From: CAYYYG01 sp964591375
Lineage (GTDB): Bacteria > Patescibacteriota > Microgenomatia > UBA1406 > GWC2-37-13
Direction: 5' to 3'
Assembly: GCA_964591375.1 (NCBI GenBank)
Contig: CAZQAU010000032.1
Location: 1 to 15,316, forward strand
Length of the DNA: 15,316 nt
How positions within the stretch are numbered: the first letter of the stretch is position 1; every line of letters starts with the position of its first letter. The notes under the pieces are model-generated. The model made no database searches, had not been told where the DNA came from, and saw nothing but the letters and a program-made list of their open reading frames with translations. Below are positions 8,280-14,370 of the stretch, piece by piece. A program made the translations under genes and the position numbers.

Positions 8280-8744
8280 ATGAAAATNNNNNNNNNNNNN
8301 NNNNNNNNNNNNNNNNNNNNNNNNNNNNNNNNNNNNNNNNNNNNNNNNNNNNNNNNNNNNNNNNNNNNNNNNNNNNNNNNNNNNNNNAAAGAAATTCACC
8401 TGAATAATCGAGCCCTCCATTTACTTGAACAGATGGGTAGTTCCAAACTGGAGTCAGTACTAAACAATACAAACTGGAATCAAAAAATCGCATCGTATTC
8501 AGATTTGCGTGTTGATCCTCATGGCGTAGTAACGGTAGAAAAACGTTTTTTTGATATCAGTGAACGTTACAAAGGACGAGATTCTGATCTCGCTATTTCT
8601 GAAAAAAGAAAATTACTGTGTCTGGAACTTGAGAAACAAATTCAAAAAAACCTAGACTTTGATCTTAATAGTTTAAGCGATCAGGAAATAGAAGATAGAA
8701 TAAAACCATTGTCTGAATATGAAATTACTGGTACTAATTCATAA
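8280..8744 (+). CDS. Hypothetical protein interrupted by an assembly gap
   Basis: The first two codons (ATG AAA) are followed by 100 N. After the gap, 119 codons read in one frame to a TAA. The visible part is hydrophilic and charged, with helical stretches such as NNRALHLLEQM and EKRKLLCLELEKQIQKNL, and no signal peptide, membrane segment or recognised catalytic motif. I do not recognise the family. Both the true length and the continuity of frame across the gap are unknown, so the start at 8280 is provisional, though the TGATATACT element 25 bases upstream supports a gene starting here. It is followed by a small basic ORF in the same direction. Confidence 0.6.
   Translation: MKXXXXXXXXXXXXXXXXXXXXXXXXXXXXXXXXXXKEIHLNNRALHLLEQMGSSKLESVLNNTNWNQKIASYSDLRVDPHGVVTVEKRFFDISERYKGRDSDLAISEKRKLLCLELEKQIQKNLDFDLNSLSDQEIEDRIKPLSEYEITGTNS
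8288..8387. other. Assembly gap of exactly 100 N
   Basis: A run of exactly 100 N, the usual placeholder for a scaffold gap of unknown size. It falls within the N-terminal region of the hypothetical gene, so any protein length across it is arbitrary. Confidence 0.95.
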
Positions 8745-8759
8745 ATAATCGTTTATCTT

Positions 8760-8788
8760 TTGACATTATCTACATATCCTGTTAACGT
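8760..8788 (+). promoter_or_regulatory. Putative promoter upstream of the small basic ORF
   Basis: A perfect TTGACA (8760-8765) is followed after 17 bases by TAACGT (8783-8788), which keeps the important first T, A and last T of the -10 box. Transcription would start near 8795, about 18 bases before the ATG at 8813. The site lies just after the stop codon of the upstream gene, suggesting independent transcription of the small ORF and possibly the kinase. Confidence 0.4.
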
Positions 8789-8812
8789 TAGGCATTACTC
8801 ATTACCCACTAT

Positions 8813-8914
8813 ATGCGCAAAAAAACAGGTAGTCAGAAAAAGAAAAAATCCTTAGTGAAAAAAAAGATGCACGGCAGTGTTCGTAAACTGTTACGCAGAC
8901 GAAAAGCACAATAA
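8813..8914 (+). CDS. Very small Lys/Arg-rich basic protein (33 aa)
   Basis: An ATG-to-TAA frame of 33 codons. Sixteen residues are Lys or Arg, with blocks QKKKKSL, VKKKMHG and RKLLRRRKAQ. Composition and the KKK...RKLLRRR pattern recall small RNA-binding ribosome-associated proteins, including the short bacterial proteins with the AURKAIP1/COX24-type motif, but the match is not strong enough to name it. A TTGACA-based promoter lies 18-25 bases from the predicted transcript start. There is no Shine-Dalgarno sequence. It could also be a chance frame in A-rich DNA, since poly-A reads as lysine. It fills the space between the hypothetical gene and the histidine kinase. Confidence 0.5.
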   Translation: MRKKTGSQKKKKSLVKKKMHGSVRKLLRRRKAQ

Positions 8915-8965
8915 TTTTCTTCTCTAATATTCTTGCTCTTGTCGGAGATAACTGGTAGTATAAAA

Positions 8966-10936
8966 ATGTATCGTATGATGTTACTCTATCAGTTTGAAAG
9001 TAATCCGTACGTAGCATTATCTTTTTTTGGACTGCTTACGAACGGTTATTTATTTCTGAAAATTTTCCGACAAAGTTCCACACTGAAAGCCAGTAAATGG
9101 TTGCTTGGTTTTTTAGGCGTTTCACTACTAACTAATATTCCAAGTTTCTTTCTCACCATCAGCAATAATCCTGTTGATGCAACATTCTGGAACACCTTCT
9201 TTTTTATAGTCAATATATTTCTCTTCCCCTTCATCCTCGGATATGCGCTTGCCTTTGCACACCGGGAAGATCTAACCGACAAATGGTGGTTCCGTATTAT
9301 TATCTTCGCACCCGCCGTAATTATAATGTTTATGTTTATGAACACCGAACTTCTGTATAGCCGCAATCCAGCCAACACCCAGATGGTACATTTGATGTGG
9401 TTATTTAGACGTGGGCCACTCTATGAACCAATATACATTGGTGGTTTACATGCCTGGATTCTTTCCGCATGTGCAGTCTTTTTGGTTCATGGCTGGCGTG
9501 TCAAAGATCATCGGATTAAAATGCAGTCATATATTAACGCCTCAGCAATTATCGCTCAGGTTATTTTTAATACATCAATTATTTTAATATTACCGAATGT
9601 TATCGGAACACCGATTATCCCCGAAACATCGTTTGTTACTTCATTAATTGGAATTATCATCACATATGGAGTATTGAAATATAACTTACTGGTTATTAAC
9701 CCTGCTACAGTCGCGGATAATATCGTCAATACGATGAGTGAAGTTCTTATAGTACTGAATAAAAACAAAAACATAGAGTTTGTTAATTCTTCGGTTGAAC
9801 ACATGTTGGGATATCATACATATGAACTGATCGGACAAAATATCAGTAAACTGCTTCAGGAAGAAATTGATTTTTTTGATGAAAAATTAATTAAACCGGT
9901 AATCGAGGGAAAGCATAAAGTAGATATGGAAGGATACATGTATAAAAATAACTGCGATAAACTATCAGTAAATTTTTCCGTATCGGCGATTCGCAATCCA
10001 TCTGGCACCGTTGAAGGAATAGTTTGTGTAGCAACTGATATAACTCACCTGAAGGAACTCTATGATATTACTAAACAACGTAACAAACTGAATGCGATTA
10101 TGGAGTCTATTAATGACTGTATTCTTACTATCAATCATCTTGGAGCAATCACGCAGTTTAATCAAGTAGCGCGATTATGGAGCGGCAAAGAAGCAAAAGA
10201 TATTATTGGTCGATCGATTGAGGATGTCTTTTATATTGAAGATATCGGCCGAGTTATTACAACCGATGATCTTTTAAAAATGCTGAAGGCAAGCACCGCG
10301 TCAAACACAGCAGACTACACAGAATTAAAGATGAAGGTTGGACGAACAGAAAAAATAGTACAGATGACCGTATCGCCTCTTAATAGCACGGGTACCACAG
10401 TCACCGAAGCGATTGTTATTATTCATGATATTAGTGATGAACGTGAACTGGAAAAAATGAAGATCGATTTCGTCTCTATGGCCGCCCATGAACTTCGCAC
10501 TCCCCTCACGTCATTACGAGGTTACCTCTCTATTTTACAGCAGGAATTAAAAGATAAAGTTTCNNNNNNNNNNNNNNNNNNNNNNNNNNNNNNNNNNNNN
10601 NNNNNNNNNNNNNNNNNNNNNNNNNNNNNNNNNNNNNNNNNNNNNNNNNNNNNNNNNNNNNNNGGTGGATGGATAAAGGTATATTTTAAAATGGATGATG
10701 ATATGATTGTTTCATGTGTTGAAGATAGCGGGCCGGGAATTCCTCAAGTCGCTATTCCTCATCTTTTTACAAAATTTTATCGTATTTCCTCAAGTTTAAT
10801 GATGGGAGCTAAAGGCACGGGTCTGGGATTATATATATCGAAAGCGATTGTGGAAGCACATGGAGGTCGAATCTGGGTGGAGTCTGAAGAAGGTCATGGG
10901 ACTGTTTTCAAATTCTCCTTACCTAAAGCTGAGTAA
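8966..10936 (+). CDS. Sensor histidine kinase, 7-TM N-terminus, two PAS domains, interrupted by an assembly gap
   Basis: Numbered from the ATG at 8966. Residues about 1-235 hold seven hydrophobic segments like the 7TM sensor region found in histidine kinases. PAS domain 1 is at about 245-360 (FVNSSVEHMLGYHTYELIGQ) and PAS domain 2 at about 375-490 (FNQVARLWSGKEAKDIIGRS), each followed by a DIT/DIS linker. The HisKA domain has the H-box MAAHELRTPL with phospho-acceptor His508. After the gap the ATPase domain shows the G1 box DSGPGIP, the F-box LFTKFYR and the G2 box GTGLGLYISK. An in-frame TTG at 8933 would add 11 residues, but that stretch overlaps a possible promoter (TTGCTC 8933-8938, TAGTAT 8956-8961), so the ATG is preferred. 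No response regulator lies in the window, so its partner is unknown. The Nudix gene begins 21 bases after its stop. Confidence 0.9.
   Translation: MYRMMLLYQFESNPYVALSFFGLLTNGYLFLKIFRQSSTLKASKWLLGFLGVSLLTNIPSFFLTISNNPVDATFWNTFFFIVNIFLFPFILGYALAFAHREDLTDKWWFRIIIFAPAVIIMFMFMNTELLYSRNPANTQMVHLMWLFRRGPLYEPIYIGGLHAWILSACAVFLVHGWRVKDHRIKMQSYINASAIIAQVIFNTSIILILPNVIGTPIIPETSFVTSLIGIIITYGVLKYNLLVINPATVADNIVNTMSEVLIVLNKNKNIEFVNSSVEHMLGYHTYELIGQNISKLLQEEIDFFDEKLIKPVIEGKHKVDMEGYMYKNNCDKLSVNFSVSAIRNPSGTVEGIVCVATDITHLKELYDITKQRNKLNAIMESINDCILTINHLGAITQFNQVARLWSGKEAKDIIGRSIEDVFYIEDIGRVITTDDLLKMLKASTASNTADYTELKMKVGRTEKIVQMTVSPLNSTGTTVTEAIVIIHDISDERELEKMKIDFVSMAAHELRTPLTSLRGYLSILQQELKDKVXXXXXXXXXXXXXXXXXXXXXXXXXXXXXXXXXXGGWIKVYFKMDDDMIVSCVEDSGPGIPQVAIPHLFTKFYRISSSLMMGAKGTGLGLYISKAIVEAHGGRIWVESEEGHGTVFKFSLPKAE
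10564..10663. other. Assembly gap of exactly 100 N inside the histidine kinase
   Basis: The gap removes the second half of the HisKA domain and the N-box of the ATPase domain. From family spacing, the H-box His to the GG after the N-box is usually about 120 residues; only 27 residues from His onward are present before the gap. About 90 residues (roughly 270-290 bases) are therefore probably missing, more than the 100 N shown. Confidence 0.95.
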
Positions 10937-10942
10937 GAAATC

Positions 10943-10951
10943 TGATATACT
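10943..10951 (+). promoter_or_regulatory. Extended -10 element TGATATACT at the Nudix gene, leaderless arrangement
   Basis: TATACT with a TGn extension ends exactly 6 bases before the ATG at 10958, so the predicted first transcribed base is the A of the start codon. It is identical to the elements at 8246 and 12713. The element lies in the 21-base gap after the kinase stop codon, so the Nudix gene can be transcribed on its own as well as by read-through. Confidence 0.5.
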
Positions 10952-10957
10952 GCATGT

Positions 10958-11392
10958 ATGAAAAAAGGCTTTGATTACATCGGTGTCACTGTCTGTTTTT
11001 ACTGTCATGATGGCAAGGGAAATCTATTACTTCAAAAACGGAGCAATAAATGTCGTGATGAACATCAGACGTGGGACTGCGGTGGTGGTTCCATGGAATT
11101 TGGAGAAAGTTTTGAAGAAGCGGCACTTCGGGAGATTCGGGAAGAATACTGCTGTAAACCACTGAAACTTACTTACTGTGGTGTAAACAATGTTATCAGA
11201 ATGCACAACAATCAAAAAACACATTGGGTCTGCCTAATATTTGCTGCACAACTAAATCCCACAGAAGTCGGTATCGGTGATCCGGAAAAAATGGAAGAAA
11301 TTAGATGGTTTCCAAAAGATAAACTGCCTTCACCTCTCCATTCTATGTACTTACCACACTTTGACATCGTGAAAAAAACTGGCGTTATATAA
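10958..11392 (+). CDS. Nudix hydrolase
   Basis: A 144-residue single-domain protein. The Nudix box (Gx5Ex7REUxEExGU) runs from Gly44 to Cys66: G44, E50, R58-E59-I60 and E62-E63 are all present, so the metal-binding helix is intact, but the usual Gly after the EE pair is Cys65 (EEYCC). The family hydrolyses nucleoside diphosphates linked to another group; LLLQKRS and the WDCGGGSMEFGE segment resemble ADP-ribose/dNTP-type members, but the substrate cannot be set. Cytosolic. A second group of cysteines (Cys13, Cys16, Cys32, Cys41) makes it rather cysteine-rich. No Shine-Dalgarno sequence precedes the ATG; a TGATATACT element immediately upstream predicts a leaderless mRNA. Its last 8 bases overlap the convergent transporter gene. 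Confidence 0.92.
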   Translation: MKKGFDYIGVTVCFYCHDGKGNLLLQKRSNKCRDEHQTWDCGGGSMEFGESFEEAALREIREEYCCKPLKLTYCGVNNVIRMHNNQKTHWVCLIFAAQLNPTEVGIGDPEKMEEIRWFPKDKLPSPLHSMYLPHFDIVKKTGVI

Positions 11393-12632
11393 TTACTTTT
11401 CTTTTTTTAATTCTTCGAATTTCATTCATACATAACAAAGAAGTGATACAGGCAATGACAAAAAAACCTACAAATACATATAGCGTTTTCTCATAACTGT
11501 CGGTTTTTTCATGTACCCAGGCTACTATAGTTGGCCCCACATACCCCGCCGCTGCCCATGCAGTGAGAATATATCCATGGATCGCGGCCAACTGTTTAGT
11601 ACCAAACATATCGCCAATATAAGCAGGAATCGAAGCGAAACCGCCACCATAGCAGGTAAGAATGATAAATACTAATGCTTGAAATACAATCGGATTCTTA
11701 GCCTGAGGTAATAGAAAAAAAGCAATAATCTGAATGACAAAAAATAAAGTATAGGTGAGCGGACGACCAATATAGTCGGAAAAAGATGCCCAGCCTATCC
11801 GGCCTGCGCCATTAAAAAGCCCCATAATGCCAACCATTGTGGCCGCCGAAAGTGTCGATAATCCCGCAATTTCCTGAGCCATCGGAGAAGCAACCGAAAT
11901 AATCGCGATACCGCAGGTTATATTTATAAACAACATTAGCCAAAGAAAATAAAACCGCGGTGTTCGTACTGCTTCATTGGCAGTGAGTTGTTCAAGATCT
12001 GTTTTTATTTTCTTTTTTCCTTCATCAATCTGTTTCTTATATGCTGAAGGAAGCCAGCCAGCAGTAGGCGGTGCTAGATATAAAGCCGAACTGAGCATAA
12101 TACATAAATAAGTTAAACCCATACTATAAAATGTATTGGAAATGCCAATAGCCTGAATAAGCCGTGCGATCACCGGTCCGGCAATAAGTGAGGCAAATCC
12201 AAATCCCATAATTGCTAAGCCCGTGGCCATTCCCCGTTTATCGGGAAACCATTTCACCAAAGTAGATACAGGAGATATATAGCCGATTCCAAGCCCAATT
12301 CCGCCAATTACCCCATACGTCGCATACAACATGAGTAATGAGTTCATCCGCACTGCAAATCCAGCCCCGACTAATCCGCTACTAAAAAATATTGCCGCTA
12401 ATATAGCCGATTTCTTTGGTCCCTGTTTCTCCACCCATTTTCCCATGAAGGCTGCTGATAATCCTAAAAAAATAATGGCAAGACTGAAAGTGAAGGATAA
12501 ACTCTTTAAAGAAACATTCATTTGATGAATTAGTGGTTTGGTAAAAATACTCCATGAATATACGGAACCAATTGAGATATGTATGCCGACAGCGGCAAGG
12601 GCGATCAACCAGCGGTTTTTTTGATTATGCAT
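11385..12632 (-). CDS. MFS transporter, OFA (oxalate/formate antiporter) family
   Basis: A 415-residue protein with about 12 hydrophobic segments and a charged central loop (about residues 200-220), typical of the major facilitator superfamily. OFA-family signatures include the N-terminal NRWLIALAAVGIHISIGSVY followed by SWSIF, the segment GIGLGIGYISPVSTLVKWFP with DKRGMATGLAIMGFGF after it, and the second-half loop GRIGWASFSDYIGRP. Family members exchange small carboxylates such as oxalate and formate; the actual substrate here is unknown, and many OFA proteins are uncharacterised. Length matches the family norm. The ATG is at the usual position just before the first helix. A weak promoter (TCTTCA, 17 bases, TATTCT at 12653-12658 on the minus strand) may lie upstream. 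It is divergent from the SAM methyltransferase and convergent, with an 8-base overlap, with the Nudix gene. Confidence 0.92.
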   Translation of the reverse strand: MHNQKNRWLIALAAVGIHISIGSVYSWSIFTKPLIHQMNVSLKSLSFTFSLAIIFLGLSAAFMGKWVEKQGPKKSAILAAIFFSSGLVGAGFAVRMNSLLMLYATYGVIGGIGLGIGYISPVSTLVKWFPDKRGMATGLAIMGFGFASLIAGPVIARLIQAIGISNTFYSMGLTYLCIMLSSALYLAPPTAGWLPSAYKKQIDEGKKKIKTDLEQLTANEAVRTPRFYFLWLMLFINITCGIAIISVASPMAQEIAGLSTLSAATMVGIMGLFNGAGRIGWASFSDYIGRPLTYTLFFVIQIIAFFLLPQAKNPIVFQALVFIILTCYGGGFASIPAYIGDMFGTKQLAAIHGYILTAWAAAGYVGPTIVAWVHEKTDSYEKTLYVFVGFFVIACITSLLCMNEIRRIKKRKVII

Positions 12633-12712
12633 AATAAAAATTGATGGATAACAGAATATCCTACTATGCAGAGCTTGAAGAGTATGTGATGAAAATCATA
12701 CACACATACATA

Positions 12713-12721
12713 TGATATACT
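12713..12721 (+). promoter_or_regulatory. Extended -10 element TGATATACT of the SAM methyltransferase gene
   Basis: The third copy of the nine-base element. It overlaps the upstream in-frame ATG at 12712, so that ATG would not be in the mRNA; transcription would start near 12728, 11 bases before the in-frame ATG at 12739. No -35 box is seen. The upstream 12690s hold a short imperfect inverted repeat (TGAT, GAAA loop, ATCA) that could be an operator, but it is weak. Confidence 0.5.
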
Positions 12722-12738
12722 TTAGAATTAACCAGATA

Positions 12739-13422
12739 ATGACAAATGTTGAAAGATTTACACTTCATTCCGGACAGGAATGGTTAAAGACTTTTGTTGA
12801 CACTCTCGTAAGTGTAATAAGTCCGTATGTGAAAAATAAGGTTATTCTCGATGCCGGATGCGGCAGTGGGTATCCGGCTTATACATGGTTACAACAGGGA
12901 GCACTTCACATTGACGCCTATGACATATCGGATGAAACACTCTCTCAGGCGCGCAAAGACTTTCCTGATAATCGCATTCATTTTGAAAAAAAAGATTTTA
13001 ATACTGCCAGCTTTAAAAAAAACTATTATGACATCTGTGTCTCGATGGAAGTAATCGAACATTTACAAAATTATGAATTTCATCTAAAACAAATACATTC
13101 CGCATTAAAAAAAGAAGGACTACTATTTATTACTACACCAAACGCAGCTGTAAGCGAAGGCAAAAATGAATTTCATATAAAAGAATTTACGTATGAAGAG
13201 CTAAAACAATTAGTTAATACTATAGGTTTTACAGTCATAAAATACACAGGTATCAGTAAAAGTAACATTTCTCATATAACAGGTCTGTTGACACCACGCT
13301 TCATAATTAATCTTGCCAAACGCATGCCATTTTATGACAAGGTAATGCAACTTTTTTTTAAGCCCAGTATCTCCAACGCACTCAGTGCAGAAACGATGAT
13401 TTTAATATGTAAAAAAAATTAA
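12739..13422 (+). CDS. Class I SAM-dependent methyltransferase
   Basis: A protein of 227 residues from the chosen start. Motif I is VILDAGCGSGYPA near residue 35, followed by the acidic strand DAYDIS, the DF segment (FEKKDFN) and the post-motif VSMEVIEHL, then LKKEGLLFITTPN. This is the Methyltransf_25/UbiG-like fold of small-molecule O- or N-methyltransferases; the acceptor is unknown. The C-terminal third (ITGLLTPRFIINLAKRMPFY) has a hydrophobic, possibly membrane-associated stretch often seen in lipid or sugar methyltransferases. An in-frame ATG at 12712 would add nine residues, but it overlaps an extended -10 element, so 12739 is preferred. The stop codon overlaps that of the convergent GH130 gene by 4 bases. 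Confidence 0.88.
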   Translation: MTNVERFTLHSGQEWLKTFVDTLVSVISPYVKNKVILDAGCGSGYPAYTWLQQGALHIDAYDISDETLSQARKDFPDNRIHFEKKDFNTASFKKNYYDICVSMEVIEHLQNYEFHLKQIHSALKKEGLLFITTPNAAVSEGKNEFHIKEFTYEELKQLVNTIGFTVIKYTGISKSNISHITGLLTPRFIINLAKRMPFYDKVMQLFFKPSISNALSAETMILICKKN

Positions 13423-14366
13423 AAAAGTCCTTTTTTGAGTTCTTCCAAAGAAAAATCTACTTCAAATGTCGTTCTGTCTCCCACGTTTACATATAAAGAT
13501 AAAGTATCGGGACTTTCTTTTTTTATTATTCCTCCACAGGAATATACGACTCGCCTCAGTTCAGGATGCAGTTCAGCGACGAGCGGTTCCCCTTTCTCAT
13601 CGAGAAAATCATCGGGAACTAGGATAGGCTCAGGAGATACAATCACCTGAAATGAATTATGATTACGAATTAACTTTGCCCGACCGATACTGTACATATA
13701 GAATTCTTTACCATCTACAATATGTTTGGATATGCCATGGATAATAAAAAGCGCTTCAGTATGGGAAAGCCAGATAGGCGGCATGGTAGTGCCGATGCGC
13801 CAGGATGCCCAGGGTAAATCGGAAGGAAACTCAATCTCTGCGAGTTTTTCGGGAACCTGCGAATGAAGAGAAAATACCAGTATTTTGTGATAAAAATCCG
13901 CTGCATCAGGACGGAATAGATACGTGTTTTTATCTATTGGGGTTAAATTCTTACCCGGACCAAATGTATCGATAATCAAAAACGGTGGCAACTCATGTTT
14001 CCAGGAGCTTAAAGAATCGATTTTAACAATGGCAGGAAACGGAACCGGCTGACCTTTTTTATCCCTCAGAACAGCCGTTAATCCGATAATAAGATTTTCA
14101 TTCAACAACTCCAGTGCTCGTGGATCTTCCAGGTTAATGCCATCATAGATTGGCTTCCAAATAATTTTTTCCTGTATTATCTGACCGCTGCGACTTACTT
14201 CAAAAAGTTTGAGTAAACCGGTATCGGGCTCCCCATCTACTCCACGGGCTATAACCTCACGGCCAATAAAGCATAATGAATCTTCAGTAGGTTTTTGCCA
14301 CACAGCCAGGTTGTATCTGGAAACAGCTATGTTAGGAAAAATATGTTTAATCTGATGAATTTGCAT
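13419..14366 (-). CDS. GH130-like beta-mannoside phosphorylase/hydrolase family protein
   Basis: A 315-residue protein with a five-bladed beta-propeller pattern of the GH130 (formerly DUF377) family. Conserved elements are LEDPRA (79-84), GPGKNLTPI (136-144), a MPPIWLSHTEALFIIHG segment (195-211) like the family's PPI...HG motif, YSIGRAKL (225-232) followed by SPEPIL, and YSCGG...LYVNVGDRT near the C-terminus. Known members phosphorolyse or hydrolyse beta-linked mannosides; the Lys of GKN and His of HG sit where phosphate-binding residues are expected, but I cannot tell phosphorylase from hydrolase. There is no signal peptide, so it is probably cytosolic. The ATG lies 4 bases after the stop of the upstream alpha/alpha-toroid gene, indicating a shared transcript and probably translational coupling. 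Confidence 0.82.
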   Translation of the reverse strand: MQIHQIKHIFPNIAVSRYNLAVWQKPTEDSLCFIGREVIARGVDGEPDTGLLKLFEVSRSGQIIQEKIIWKPIYDGINLEDPRALELLNENLIIGLTAVLRDKKGQPVPFPAIVKIDSLSSWKHELPPFLIIDTFGPGKNLTPIDKNTYLFRPDAADFYHKILVFSLHSQVPEKLAEIEFPSDLPWASWRIGTTMPPIWLSHTEALFIIHGISKHIVDGKEFYMYSIGRAKLIRNHNSFQVIVSPEPILVPDDFLDEKGEPLVAELHPELRRVVYSCGGIIKKESPDTLSLYVNVGDRTTFEVDFSLEELKKGLF

Positions 14367-14370
14367 GGTA

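Noticed and set aside
8278..8493. Minus-strand open frame spanning the first assembly gap
   Set aside because: Almost half of it is N, it is antisense to the forward gene, and its residues show no family pattern.
13421..13436. A6-G / C-T6 inverted repeat as an intrinsic terminator between the convergent genes
   Set aside because: The loop would be only 2 bases and the stem almost pure A-T, so a stable hairpin is unlikely; it may just reflect lysine and phenylalanine codons and A-tracts.
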